Assembly: GCA_018292915.2 (NCBI GenBank)
Contig: JACVVK020000199.1
Location: forward strand, 70,001-134,000
DNA from: Batillaria attramentaria
Taxonomy: Eukaryota > Mollusca > Gastropoda > Batillariidae
Length of the DNA stretch: 64,000 nucleotides
Direction of reading: 5' to 3'
Of the stretch, positions 12,741 to 27,322 are shown piece after piece; positions within the stretch are counted from its first letter, which is position 1; each line of letters starts with the position of its first letter. The notes under the pieces were generated by a model that worked only from the letters and a program-made list of their open reading frames with translations, was not told where the DNA came from and searched no databases. A program made the position numbers and the translations under genes.

Positions 12741-13494
12741 GATAAAGCGCCTGTATTAATGCGATGATGATGATGAAGAGGAGGAGGAAGATTATTATCT
12801 TTGCGTCGCGTGTGTCCTTCTGTTCGCTCGGCGCCAAGCCCGTTAGATGCTGTCACTGTACAAGTTTCAAAATGATACAAGATTAGACACTACCAAAAAG
12901 CCCAGGACGGGTAGACTCATTTCACAGCGTGCTACACCAGAAATTGAACACGTGAGCGAGACAACGGTAAGCCTTGCGGATTGTTGGCAGAACCCCCAGG
13001 TCAATACGAACTCATACAGAGCGTCCACATTTGTCACGTGATCAGTGGATATTAGCTTCGTTTGTGTCACCTGACTAACTTGGGTCAATTCAGATCTGAT
13101 GAATACCTGCTGTGAAACAGACAGTGTCAAGGCTGAGCGGGTTTTGGTCGGTATATTGATGTCTTTAAAATACCTATATTCGCATGGGATGGAGGGGGGA
13201 ACAAATGCCACCTGTCACTCACTCTAAGGCTGTTTGCAGAAAGAGGTAGTGTTCCATTTGAGTATGGAAGCCGTTTTGGTATCTAGTATTTCAGGACAGA
13301 GACTTACATGACATGTCTCTGTTCAGAAACACCGCTTCCTCTGAACGCACGATGCTCTTCTTGTACGATCGCTGGCTGTGAATTTTTATAAATGGACCAG
13401 CCCACTGCAGTTAGTCGCTTCCCCGGCTTTGTATTAGTAAACCTTAGCGGGGCACTATCACCGCAACGCTAGGCTTCACGCTAGTCAGTCGTGT

Positions 13495-13905
13495 TTTATC
13501 TTGATATAAGCTGCTGTTTTGAAGCAAGGACTTAACCGCATTTGAGGAATTCCCCCCCCCCCTCCCACCCCCGTTCCCCCACAATGTTGTATGCCAGAGA
13601 AGTTCATAATTCTTGACATAAACGGCTGTTCTGAAGCAAGAAGTTGACCGCATTCGATGTTTTTGTTTTGTTTTTGTTTTTTCCCACAGTGTTATTGTAG
13701 GCCAAGCAAGTTCATAGTTCTTGTTATAAACTGCTGTTTTGAAGAAAGGAGTTAATCGCATTCGACGAATTTTTTCTCTCCACAATGTTGTGTAATGCCA
13801 GACAAATTCATAGTTCTTGATATAAACTGCTGTTTTGAAGCGATGAGTTAACCACATTCGACGATGTTTTCCCCCACAGAGTTGCTGTATGCAAGATAAC
13901 TTTAT
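13495..13905 (+). repeat. Minisatellite, four units of about 95-110 bp
   Basis: Each unit carries GTTCATAGTTCTTGATATAA, CTGCTGTTTTGAAGCAA, GAGTTAACCGCATTCGACGA and CCCACAATGTTGTATGCCAG, separated by C- or T-rich runs of varied length. Confidence 0.7.
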
Positions 13906-14137
13906 AGACGCTTTACTTACTTAGGCCCATGGCTCCAAGTGGAGCATAGGCTATCGACGACCCTTCGCCATCGCCCTCTGTTCTGGGCTACTCTTGCCAC
14001 TCCAGTCCAGTTGGTCCCCTGCTTATATAGCTCTGCCTCAGCTGTTGCGAGGCCGGCCTCTCTTCCTTATCCCATGCGGGTTCCATGTCAGGCATAGGCG
14101 CTTTAAAATCTCAATATGTTCAAGCTGACGATATACA

Positions 14138-15000
14138 ACAACGCGGTGGATAACTTTTCATCGAATGCGCTTAATCACTACATCAGAATCAGTCACCTGG
14201 CCGGCCGGGGACACAATATAGCATCTAAAACCATTGTGGTGACTCTGGCTGGTGCACATGTTGTTCCACGTACGTACAAGTGTACTGGCTACTGAGCAGA
14301 CGACGTTAAGTTGTTTGGTTGCCGACTGATGATGATGAAACTTTTATTTCAGGATAGAGTTGTTAGGCACTGGAAGGCCTCTCTTACACACTGTCCTGCT
14401 ACCACTACAATAGACTATTCAACAAAGTATTAGACCAGAATCTATGTGGCAAATCAAGGAGATTAGTACAAAACAAGCAAGTACAACGACACATTTAACA
14501 AAAGATGTATAGGAATCCAGCATCAGTAAGGCGTTACTAAACACGCTGCTCACATAAAACAATGCATGAATCATGCATTTATTATTTACAACCTGTCGTA
14601 GAGACGAAAGGGACCGAGGATTTCGTTAGGTAGGAATGCATTGCTTTGCGACACTTCGAGCTACTTGCAATGGATTTACGACTAGGTGGCAGAGAGTTCC
14701 ACAACTGTATCCCAGAGAATGACAGACTAGTTTTGTACAGGTCAGTTCTACGAAGAGGCAGACTGAAGACCCAGCTAGATGGCGCTGATTGGGGGCTATT
14801 TTCGGAAGATCTGTCGTGTCCCAGGAACGGAACGTAGGCTAAAAAAAAAAAAAAAAGTCGTATTTCTCTAATACAAAGTCACGAAAACGCCGGGTAGTTG
14901 CGATGGTCAAATGAAAGCATCCTGTTATCTGGCAAGTAACCTTACAGATTTGAAAATGGCAGTTTTTCATCTCAGAGCCGTTACGAACATAAAAGCTTTA
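14138..15000 (+). repeat. Dispersed segment F, copy 2
   Basis: The same segment as 7253-7880, interrupted by a different LINE at 14322-14838 on the other strand. Confidence 0.55.
14322..14838 (-). pseudogene. 5'-truncated LINE, C-terminal fragment with ATC-type tail
   Basis: Reading minus, an open stretch contains LYKTSLSFSGIQLWNSLPPS and ends at TAA near 14590, followed by a 3' UTR and a TCATCATC tail at 14322-14335. It interrupts a segment also present at 7.3-7.9 kb. Confidence 0.65.
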
Positions 15001-15039
15001 AGTATTTTTTTTTCAGCCCAATGTGTTCAGGGACTCAAC

Positions 15040-15397
15040 CAGGCTGAGGGATTGCTGAGGGGAAAAAAACAAAAGACTGAAACCTAGACTGGGGTGCAGA
15101 GGCAGCGTCCTGCTAAGGAAACACAGGGGCGATGCCCCACTCAAGAAAACAAATTTCAGCATTTTAAAGGCATTTAGTTGCCTCTCCTGGCACCCAAAAG
15201 TAAAATACTGTCTTGATACTGACATACACGTCTTCCAAAACCAGGTTAGATTGTCCCATATGGCATTACATGTATCATGATAGTGTCTGCAAACTTTTTC
15301 CTCCTACCTTTTCTTTGGCTGAAACTAACATTTTTTTGGTTAAAAGAATAGGAAATTTGGCTGAAAATTGCCAAACGACTGGAAATTTCCCAGCCTG
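15040..15397 (+). mobile_element. MITE family B, copy 1
   Basis: Inverted ends CAGGCTGAGGGATT and AATTTCCCAGCCTG. The internal landmark AAACCTAGACTGGGGTGCAG is shared by all copies. Flanks CTCAAC and CTCAGC suggest a 6-bp target duplication with one change. Confidence 0.7.
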
Positions 15398-15720
15398 CTC
15401 AGCAACGAACATTAGCACCCCGTCAGTCAGACAAACCCTCGTTCGCTGTGCTCTTCAAACTGTTATCAGCGTTTCTTCAACCCTCGTTACTGCAGAATCA
15501 GGTCAGACGGGATCATTTTCAGGTATACGCGCTGTTGTCAGGCTACCTGCCGAGGGAGGAAAACAGAGGGCGGCACTTCAAAGTGGCAGTGATTAAACGT
15601 GGATTAATTAACCCGGCGCTTGTTGTTGTTTGACGCTGAGAGGGCTGCCGTGGACTTGGGTTGACTAATGGTGTTTTTAATCGCCGGCAAACCAGATTCT
15701 GTTCATACTGCGCGTGCTAT

Positions 15721-17200
<1,480 letters not shown>

Positions 17201-17225
17201 CAGGCATGGTTTTACACACACATAT

Positions 17226-17625
17226 GGGGCGGTTGGTGTTTTAGTGGTTAAGAGAATTCTTCACCAATGTGAGAGGTCAAGTTGGAGTCCCACGTGGGGC
17301 AAAGAATTTTTCCTTCTCGTACATGGCACCGTTCATTTGGGCCGCTCATGGGGGGTTCTCTCCGGGTACTCCGGTTTCCTCCCCCTCTGCTTTGGAAATG
17401 TTCAGCCCACAAATACAATTCTAAATTCCAAAACTGAAATAGTTGAGATCACCCTTCGCACCACGTGATTGTAATGTGTTTGTGTCCTGTGTGTGAGAAA
17501 ATGCGTGTGATTCACGTGAGCGTGCATGTTGGGTTCAGCTCACGGCGCTTTGAGCCAATTCAAGAAATAGCACGAAGTCTCTCTACAAAATATTCAGTTG
17601 TTGTTATCATTATTATTATTATTAC
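17226..17625 (+). mobile_element. tRNA-derived SINE, family B, full length
   Basis: The tRNA-like head (A-box-like TTTTAGTGGTTAAGAG, diverged B box) is followed by a long unique body including GGGTTCTCTCCGGGTACTCC, GGAAATGTTCAGCCCAC, CACGTGATTGTAATGTGTT and TGAGCGTGCATGTTGGGTTC, ending in an ATT-repeat tail. Length about 400 bp. Confidence 0.8.
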
Positions 17626-18767
17626 GATTACACGTTCAACCACACATAATTATTTAGCAACAGGTTTTATGTGTACGTATTTACGTAATTTAGGAATTGA
17701 TGGAATGGTATGTTGAAGCCTACACACAATAAACACGCACAGACCAAATTATTTGGAAGCAAACCTAGTGCACCAGGCAGGAGACCACTTGACAAAATAA
17801 AACCCTCTTTTTTTGCACACAAAAGACCACGCACAAAGCTAAAAACTCGCAGACACACAGCCGAGTTTCACCCACTTCACGGGTGCGACTTTGGGGGTGC
17901 TTCCCTTGGTATGACATGTCTTATGATGTGGATGATTACACGGCCGGCACCGCAGGTGCCGTAGTTCCCGGGCCTGGTTAATGCCGGGATATTTATGACA
18001 GGAAGCGTGGAATGCGGCCCTGTCTCGCAGTCCCAAACCACATGAACCTCCATAGCATCATCTTATCATCATCCTCATCTCCATTATCATGCATAATAAA
18101 AATTGTCCCAGCTTCCGAGTCCTCCGTGGGTTCCACCCATGACCTGGGAGGAACACCACTGGAGCTGGCAAAGAGTTGGGGCAGCAAAAAAAAAAAAAAA
18201 AAAACAAACTCGCAGACAAAATTAGTTAAAGGGATCTCCGTGCACGAAAAGGTCGGACAATATTACACTTATCTCTGACTCTGACAGCAAAATTCAAAGA
18301 AAAACAAAACAATTCCACTGATTTTTATACCAGTACAGACACACAGTAAAAAGAAAAGAAAAAAAAAACAAACAAACAAACATGGTAAACAGCCAAGGAC
18401 ACTATGAACAAAATAAAGCAAACCTGGGGTGAGACACAAAAAAGAAAGTCATTATTCTAAGTGTGGAAGTGCATAACGTTTGGCAATAGGAACACATACA
18501 TAGTGGTGTAAGTTTATGGTGATAGCGATGTATTTACAGTACAAAACACGGCTACTTCATATCTCTCAAAAATAGAACAACAACCCCTAAACAAGTGTTA
18601 GACATTACCAAAATTAACAATCAATGAACATGCGGCACTCCCATCTTTGATATCCAGATTGTGCTCACAAATAACTGTCATACAAAAAAACCAAAGACAT
18701 GAACAGGTCATATACACCAACAACAATCGAACACTTTCTTCTGTCCTACAAGTACAATGCATTCATA

Positions 18768-18859
18768 TTAACTCTTTGACGACGGAGCGCAATTTCTGAC
18801 ACACGATTTCCTACAGGAAATCGTGTGTCAGAAATTGCGCTCCGTCGTCAAAGAGTTAA
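18768..18859. mobile_element. 92-bp near-perfect palindrome flanked by TTAA
   Basis: TTAACTCTTTGACGACGGAG... reads the same on both strands apart from the central two bases. A nearby duplicate segment (about 19155-19220) has the same flanks with a single TTAA at 19207-19210, i.e. an empty site. TTAA targeting is typical of piggyBac-type (and some other) elements. Confidence 0.75.
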
Positions 18860-19779
18860 GCTGTCAGCTGTCATACAAAAGGCATGAAGAGGTCATATAC
18901 ACCAACATCAAATGGTGGATAACACATTCCCAGATTTGTGCATACAATCATTAAAAAAAAAAAAAAAAAAAAAAAAAGTTACTGAGAGAAAAGGCACGGT
19001 GCTTTAAGTCTACCACAGGTTCATGAAACTGTTCTATCACATTATTGTCACTGGCATGGTGTAACCTGAAGTTGAAAATGTCTGAAGGGCGGCAGAAAAT
19101 GAAAGCTTCTGAAACTCTCTCAGGCCTGAGCTGCGCCAAAATCCAATGCCCTCGATACATGGAACACTTTCTTCTGTCCTACAAGTACCGGTATAATGCA
19201 TCCATATTAAGCTGTTATCTGCCCCTCCCCCTCCCCCCCCCCCCCCCCACTACCAAACAAAATAATGAGATAATACTGACAACAACAACAAAAACTAAGG
19301 GGTAACACAGTGAAATGACCAGACCAAATTTGCATTTGCAAAAGACGAAAGGTCATCACACTACCCATGTAAGATTGGACCACGGGTATGTGCTCGTTTG
19401 TTCACTCCAAGAAATGACTGAATCATGTGGATGACACAATGCATTTCTCAGGACCTACATAAGCCACCTGAAAAGTGTTTCTCAGCAAGATCACAAAACA
19501 AAACAAACTTAAAAAAAAAAAAAAAAAGAAGCATACGGGGTAGACAAGGAAAGACTAAACAATGATCAATGCAAAATGTCCGAAACATCCGAGGGACAAG
19601 TGTCTTTGAGACTGAAACTAGAGTTTGTTTCTTTGATTTCATAATGCCCCATGACACAAACATGCAAACCCCACCAAAGAAAGCCAAAGCCACCAAAAAC
19701 ACCTATGCACGATTCTGCATTACGATGTTCTTGTTTAAGTTTATGCATGCACCACGTACAAAGAATCCACATGAAAATG

Positions 19780-19975
19780 CAGGGTTGCACATTTAAGTCG
19801 GTCCCAGGACATTGACCTATAAAAATTTCAAATGTCCTATTTTTCCCACCTCAAGTGGACATTTGTCCTATTAAAAATTTTTATTGCCACTAAGTGGTCA
19901 GGACACTGTGTCCTATCACTTTGCTGTTTCCAGGACACTTTGTCCTACAGAAGCTGTGGAAAATGTGCAACCCTG
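19780..19975. mobile_element. 196-bp MITE with CAGGGTTGCACATTT ends
   Basis: Perfect 15-bp inverted ends (19780-19794 and 19961-19975), 6-bp target duplication AAAATG (19774-19779 and 19976-19981). The interior holds four GGACA...TGTCC palindromes. It lies in the 3' flank or 3' UTR of the MYND-finger gene. Confidence 0.75.
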
Positions 19976-20384
19976 AAAATGACATGAACTTCAAGGCAAA
20001 ACAGCATAACACGTTACGAAACTGGTAACACTTTTCCTCAGTCAATCATTAAAACAATAGTCAAACCTGGAGATAAATTTACAACAACAAAAAAAACCCC
20101 ATAAAACGAAGGAAACAAACGCACTACATGTGAAAGATTCTGCAATATTGTATATAGTCAAAAACTGAAACACAAGGCTAATTTTATCAATACCAGGTAA
20201 AATGAAGGAAAATTAGATTTAACAAAGTGAGCAGGGCACCCTGAGCCATTCCAACGGAAAACTCATGAAGCAGAAACTGATCCAAGCAAACAGGGTGGTT
20301 GTTGTTTGTTTTTTTTTTGTGTGTTTTTTTTTTGTTTGTTTTTTTGGCATTGTGGAGGTGGTAGATTTGGGAAAGCTATGGATA

Positions 20385-20598
20385 TCAGTGCAGCGTTCCA
20401 CTCTTGTGTTCTTCACGATGTCTTGCTAACCAGTCCTCTCCTGTAAAAATAAAACGATCAGTACTTTGTGAGCATGGACACTCACTCACTCAATTAATCA
20501 ATCAATCAATCGCAACAAGATTTTTTTTCTTGTTGCGATTGATTGACTAATTGACTAATTGAGTGAGTGAGTGAGTGAGTTTTTTCTTTCCCATTAGA

Positions 20599-20668
<70 letters not shown>

Positions 20669-23600
20669 ATGACTTTGTTCACTCGAAATATCCTTCTTCT
20701 ACTTCTTTGGAAAGAAGAAAACCTCCAATCTACAGAGGAGTGGACATCTTGGGTATGAAACATAACGAATCAATTAATTCGCGTAACTGACCCTAAATAA
20801 CTCACCCTGGCATTTCCGACCACAGTAGTAACGAGCTTCAATCACAGCTTCATCCTTGCACCTGCACAACCAACAAGAGATGTGTACATTCCACAAAATT
20901 ATGTCAACCTTTGTAGCGGGATCCTGGGGCATAAGGACTCCGAAAGCAAGGTTTCAAACATAAGGACTCGAACGCACTTCATGCTTCAACCACAAAATGC
21001 TGTGCAGAAACTGAACGGCACATGTCACGTGACATCTTAAGCCCCTTTTCCATGACCGACGTATGTCGCCCGACAATCGGCCAACTTCGCGTCCCAGCTG
21101 AAAATCGTCCATGGAAAAGGAGTTGGCAGACATCGGCTGACGCGTCGGTGAGAGTAGAGCGGCACTCTACTCTGGGCGAGTCGGTGACCTTGTCGGTGGA
21201 AATCCAGCGATCTGATTGGCCGCTAGCATAGGAATGCGGCCTTGATCCGGAAACCGGAAACTTTGAAGATGGCGGCTAGCAGTGTCTATCTGCCGCGCAT
21301 CTGCTGTGCGAATCGGCCACGGAAAGGGAGTCTGCAAGCGCACGTTTCCATGGCAGATTTTAGTTGCCCGACAATCGGCCGATGTCTGTCGACGTACGTC
21401 GGTCATGGAAAAGGGGCTTTAGGCATGCATCTGGGTGCAACGAAGCACTCCTGAAATAAACAGTGTAGCAAGATTGACCACAATTTTCAAAATAATGCGG
21501 GACATTGTGACAGCTTTGGCAGGCATTCTAACAGCCAACTATGGTTGTAAAATACCAGTACACACAAATATGTACAGTTATTAATATTATCCATTAGCGG
21601 CTTTTTCCTTTTGATCTCTCCTGTCGTGTATTTACTGGGAATTGATGTGAGAGAAAAATCATGTGACACATCACATGACAATCATTTGCATGGGTTCCTT
21701 GCCAAGGTTCTATCTATTGGATCACATACTCACTGGTATTCAACAAAGTGTGTGTTGTAATAGCTGATGTTCAGTCCTGGAAGACTTCTTACCTCTGGCA
21801 TTTTTTGTAGGTCTTTGGGACGGGCTCGCGCGACTTGCAGTTGGCGCAGACGCTCAGTGGCCTTGACCCTTGGTCCTTGGCCGCTGCTTCTTTTGCCTCC
21901 TGCGCCTCTAGGGCCTTGATCGCCATGTCAACTTGTTCTCCCACAGGTAATGGGGCCTGTGGTGTGTACGGCTGTTCATACTGGCTCAGCCCAAAGTCAA
22001 TCGTCTCGTATCCCAGGTCCTTTAGTATCTGCGCCGTTTTTGTGTCGTACGGGTCCCTCGCCGTCAAGAGGTACTTGCTGGTGCCGTCTGGGTCCCGGGC
22101 ACAGATACCTATGACATCACAGCCCTCGGGGAGTCCCAGCTCTGTGGGATTAACAACCTTGGGTGGATTCAGATTCGGAGGGTTTCCGCTGATAGTCGCG
22201 ATGGTCTTGTGGAGAGCAGCGGTCATTGGGTCGATGTTCGTGTAGTCTACAGGTGGGGCCTGCGGGGTTGTCGCTTTTGCCAGTTTCTTACTCTCCTTCT
22301 TTCCCTTCTTGCCCTTCGCAGACTTCTTGGTGAGCGCCGAGGAGCTGTCTCCTCCGGCTGTATCACCCGTATTGAACGTTGTCACAGTATTTCCCAGTCC
22401 CAGGCCTGCTGCTAAACTGTCAGCTGCCGAGGGCTGCCCGTAATCCATGTCGTCTGGGTCGATGTCGATGAAGTCCACTGATTTCTCGTTGGCTTTGGAA
22501 TTCTGCCAAGCCTGCGTGAGCATGTTGCACATCTGGATTTCTTTTTCTATGGCGCGCTGGCTCATAACACTCAGTTCTGCCCCCTGTGAAAGAATTTTTT
22601 TCTTCATTTTTTGTGTGTGTGTGTGTGTGGCAAGTACATCATGGAATTAAAATAGGTGAACAAGACACATGTACATTAATTCTTTGGGTGAAATTTGTGG
22701 GGGTTTTTTCACTCAAGAAAAAAATGGACAGCGGAGGAGGGACCAAACTTTATCCAGGCAAAAACAAAGGACCAAATCTCCCATCCCCTATCTTTGCTTC
22801 TACAATTATAATCAACAGACTTTGAAATCATCTTTGTGGTGAACAAAAGATGTTAAATTTCAATCCCCCCCCCCCCCCCCCACACCCACCCCCAGATGAC
22901 AGATAATGACTGATGCCCCTCCATACCGGAAGTCTGGTTCGTGTTTTCTGCTCAGCCGGTAAGAGCGAGTCCTCCAGCCCCATGCCAGTGGAGATGGTGA
23001 AGGTTGTCATGCCCAGCTGCTCTAGGTCCTCTTTCCTGAGGCCCTGGCACCACGTGAAGACGTCATCCTCTCCCAGCACCCAACCTGCCGATGGGCGCCG
23101 CTTGCGCTGGACCACGTACTTTAACACTGCAGCAGAAACACATTCTGAGAAGGTAATCATTAGCTCTGCACGCAGGCATATCCCCCAAATGAACTGGACA
23201 CCCATGCCAGTGACAGGACTGGGTGGCGTGCTGTCACTAGAGAGTTCCAAAGAAAACTAGTGGGGCTGACACGAGCGAGAGAGGAGGAAGACTGCAGCCC
23301 TGAATCATCCCAACACGGCTTAAAATGCTCCATGATCCCAAAGGAGGAAACGTGAGTAGCATTTCGTGACAAAGTGGCAAAACCACGAGTGCGCACCTGC
23401 TTTGCTGATGCGTTATGCTACGTGTAAAGGCATGCTGCCATGAAATGTGTAAAGGCATGCTCCCAGGAACTTTTCTTTTGAATTAGCCTAAAATCTGTGC
23501 AATTTGGGGCTTTTCAGCATGAATTTTAATGTTTCAGAGAAGGAAAAAACATTGTTTTGAAAAGCAAGGTTTTAGAATCAGACAAATAAAATCTGTGAAA

Positions 23601-26600
23601 TTTGGAGCAAACACACTTTTAGAGGGGAGGAAAATTTTCAGCCAATGGTGGAAATCCGTCAAAAGGTGGAATGTTTTAAGCCCTGTCCCACTCATGTGGC
23701 CTTCTGCTCCTATGTGTGTGGCTTGTGCACTGGACTGCATGAGCCACGTTCGATGCCACGAGACATGGGACAGCACTATCCCACCAATGTCAACTACAAC
23801 AGGCCACTACCACTAACCAGAAAGCTGTTCTAAAAACAACTGAATGTACTGCAAAATTCTAAGAATTAGAAATAATAATATTAATAATGAGTATTGTGTA
23901 GGCGCTTTACCCAATTTCATGAATCGGCTCAAAGCGCCGCGAACTGAACCCAACACGCACGCTTACGTGAATCACATGCAATCTCTCACACACTGGACAT
24001 AAACACATTACAATCACGTAGTGCGAAGGGTCAGCTCAGCTATTTAGATTTCGGAATTTAGAATCGCATTTATTTTTCAAGTTTGGTGGGCTGAACATTT
24101 CCAAAGCAGAGGGGGAGGAAGCCGGAGTACTCGGAGAGAACCCCCGACGATCGGCCCGAATGAACGGTGCCACATACGAGAAGGAAAAATTCTTTGCCGA
24201 GTGGGACTCGAACCTGACCTCTCGCGTTGGTGACAAGTCTCGTAACCACTAGACCACCGCCCGCCCCAGTCAACGGTGCAAATCCATCAAAAGTGAATGG
24301 TGCAAATCCATCAAAAGGTGGAATGTTTTAAGCCTTGTCCCACTATGTGCCTATCCAATCCATGACTCTTAGGCCCTTTCCCAAACAAACCTACAGCTCA
24401 CGCCTCATAGCTTGTGCAATTCTGATTGTCTCAATTCCTTGATAAATCCTGATGTCAACTCTCTCCAAAATAACTGATGATATATATATATATATATACA
24501 AGATGACAAAACAAGCAGTCTTTACTGAAGTGATGGGCTAAGATCGAGTCAAAGAAGAATAAATTGAAACAAACATTTTAAAAAAAAGTACACTTACACG
24601 CAAAGTTGGATTCCTTTGCCACGTAAATATTGGGGTTGAAGACCTTTAAGATAAACCTGGTCGGTGACTTCTCTCCAGAAGCATCCATGGCTGAGTAGTC
24701 GACGTAAGCTGCGCACCACTTCGATCCCTCCGCCCACACAAACCCCGGTGGGAGGCCTGGAACGAGCTGCCTTATATGGTCAGCGTTTAACGGTGGTGGC
24801 TGGCTGCCCCCAAGAATCCTACGGGGGTTTGTTTCCCCAGATGCTGCCAGTTTTGAAACATCCTGGAAGTAACAAGAATAACAGTGATCCTTGTGATTCG
24901 AAGATACATGTACCAGGGTCCTTGGGACCCTCTCTCCGTATTTCTTACTGTCCTTTTGTAAATTTTGAGGGTCCATGGTATGAAAAGTCTGAAAGTCAAC
25001 ACTATTTGTTGTTGTTTACCAAAGACCTCAAGTAGAAGGGATGTATCACAGTATGTGAATTGTAGTGTGTCAGCCATAGCGAATCGGCAAGCCGAGGAAC
25101 CCGCACGCTTACCAAATTGAGCATTACGAATGGACAAAAAGTGCCCCAGAGTGCTTAACCTTTACGCATCGGGACGCGAACCGGCTCGCGTCACTCTCAA
25201 CAGCCGTAGGCACCGAGCCGCGAACCGATTCGCGTCATCCTAAACGGCCAGCAGCTGCATGCGCGTCAGCAGGGAAGTAGGTCACTGGCCAAGCTCGCGA
25301 TGTCAAAGAGTTAAGCCAATCAGATTCTGTCTGTTATTCACAATGGCTCAGCGGAAATAAGATGCTGCAAGTGTCTGTTGCTAGTTACAGGATGCTTTTT
25401 GTTCACAGAGTTTCCGGGAGAGTGTTGGAAAAATACTGTGTGTCATGGCGAGACCAAAATGTGCCAAGACAATTCTCAGCCAAAGGTGGAAATGCACTAC
25501 ACTACACTTTGGTTTTTTGTTTTTGTTGGTGTTGGGGTTTATTTTTGGTTTTTTGGGTTTTTTTTTTTTTTTTTGGGGGGGGGGGGGGGGGGGAGGGGGG
25601 TAGACATTTTTCAGCCAAAGGTGGAAATGCTACAAAAGGTGGACGATTTTAAGCCCTGATCTGAAGCAGCTTAAATACACGTCTTATAAAACACCAATCA
25701 TAATGAAAAAAAAAAGGATTCCCCATACTCACAATTTCCTTCACAAAAATGCGTATCTCCTTGCAGGCTGTGACAGGGTCAGACTTGGTCATCACCTCAA
25801 ACACCATTTTCCCGTCGGAACTCTTGCGTTTTGGACACGGGAGGGTGATCTCCTCCTGCTTACGGAAAGTCACAGCCGTGCTGGTGAAGCACTCGCGTTT
25901 CCCCGAGCTTCCATTCACCGGTGCGACGGCCTGGGAGCCCGAGCCGTTACAACTGTGGTCCCCACCACTCCCAAGCGCACCATTCTTGTCTTTGCCAGTT
26001 TGTGAATTTATCTGAGAATGTTTGGCACACAAATTATGGGATGACGTGTCAGTCTCCTTAAACATCTGAGTGGGTTTTGCAACAGCTAAGTCCCTGCTTT
26101 CAGTGCTCTTGTTGACTTCGATGTCTAGGTCCGACGTGCCGGTTATTTTCGACCCGTCCACCGACTCCATGTTCATCACCTGCTTTTTCAGCTTCTTCTT
26201 CAGCTTCTTTCTGGCCTTCTTTGCTAGAGAGCGACAGTCCGCGCACTGCTCCTCGGGCTTGACAAAGTTCGTGGAACAGTAAATGTAAAACTCCTGGAAT
26301 TTTTCGCAGGTCAGTCCTATCCGCCAGTCGGACAGTAGGGGGGCGGCCGGGTTGTACAGGGGGTTTCCTGGTTCGCATCTGCGGGGGTCCCCGGTCCCCC
26401 AGATGTCCAGAGCGACAGGAGTGTTGGGACTCCCCACCACAAACTGCTGGTAGTACTTCATGTTACAGTCCTCCAAGTGAGCTGCACAGAGTAACGGCCC
26501 TTTCTGAGGAGAGTCCGGGGAGTCGTCCGTGCGGGGTTCCAGAGGGGCGGGGGGTATATAGTAGGAATCATCAGAGGGGTCTATTTCAGGAGCATCTTTC

Positions 26601-27271
26601 CACAGTTCCAGGCACCGCACTATGCTTCTACCAAACCGCATGTACACAGGACTTAAAAGGTAAACCTGAAAGAAGGAAAATGGTTTTCATTACAACTGAC
26701 AGCAAGAACTGCTACAACTGACAATGCGCAAAACATTTTTTTTTTCCCTGTTTCTTTTAGGTAGTTGTGTAACTGATAGAGGTGTGAGCAGGGGATAGGG
26801 AGATGTGGAGAGGAAGGCGAATGCCAAAACTGCAAAAAATTCCAAACTTTCTGGAAAATCGTGAGGGTGAAAAAAAGCTGCAAAATCTGTAGAAAAGTAG
26901 GCAAAGCAGGCAAAAAAAGAGACAAAAATGCATTTAAGCTGACAAAGGCTGGCAGGAAAATTATGAAATGTCTTGAACGTGCAAAATCATGAACCTTTGC
27001 CCTGGACACGTTTGCATCAATTTGTTTCAATGCTCACCCTGACATAAGATGCTTTCTCTGTAGCAGGCCCAAAAAACTCCCTGAAAATATCCCTGCAAAC
27101 AGGAAGACACGGTTAGACCAACGGTGACACGAGACAAAGTGCATAATCAATGGCATGAAGTACAAAAGCACATGCACACAGATACACAGACCAACACTCT
27201 ATCCTTAAAAATGTGTGTGTGTGTGTGCGTGCGTGTGTGTGTGTGTGCGTGCGTGCGTGTGTGTGTGTGTG

Positions 27272-27322
<51 letters not shown>

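Larger units (their letters stand above)
11120..13440. other. Intergenic DNA without a recognised gene
   Basis: Contains SINE-A copy 6, an (ACTC)n tract and a SINE-B fragment. Nothing else recognised; the longest frames (about 135-155 codons) have no family signature. Confidence 0.5.
17700..20384. other. 3' flank or 3' UTR of the MYND-finger gene
   Basis: A/T-rich non-coding DNA with the 92-bp palindrome, the 196-bp MITE and three partial copies of a local repeat (CTTTCTTCTGTCCTACAAGT, GGTCATATACACCAACA). I cannot place the poly(A) site. Confidence 0.4.

Noticed and set aside
13921..14100. TTAGGCCCATGGCTCCAAGT... segment resembling a named mollusc transposon
   Set aside because: It looks repeat-like, but only one copy is in the window and I could not name the family with confidence.
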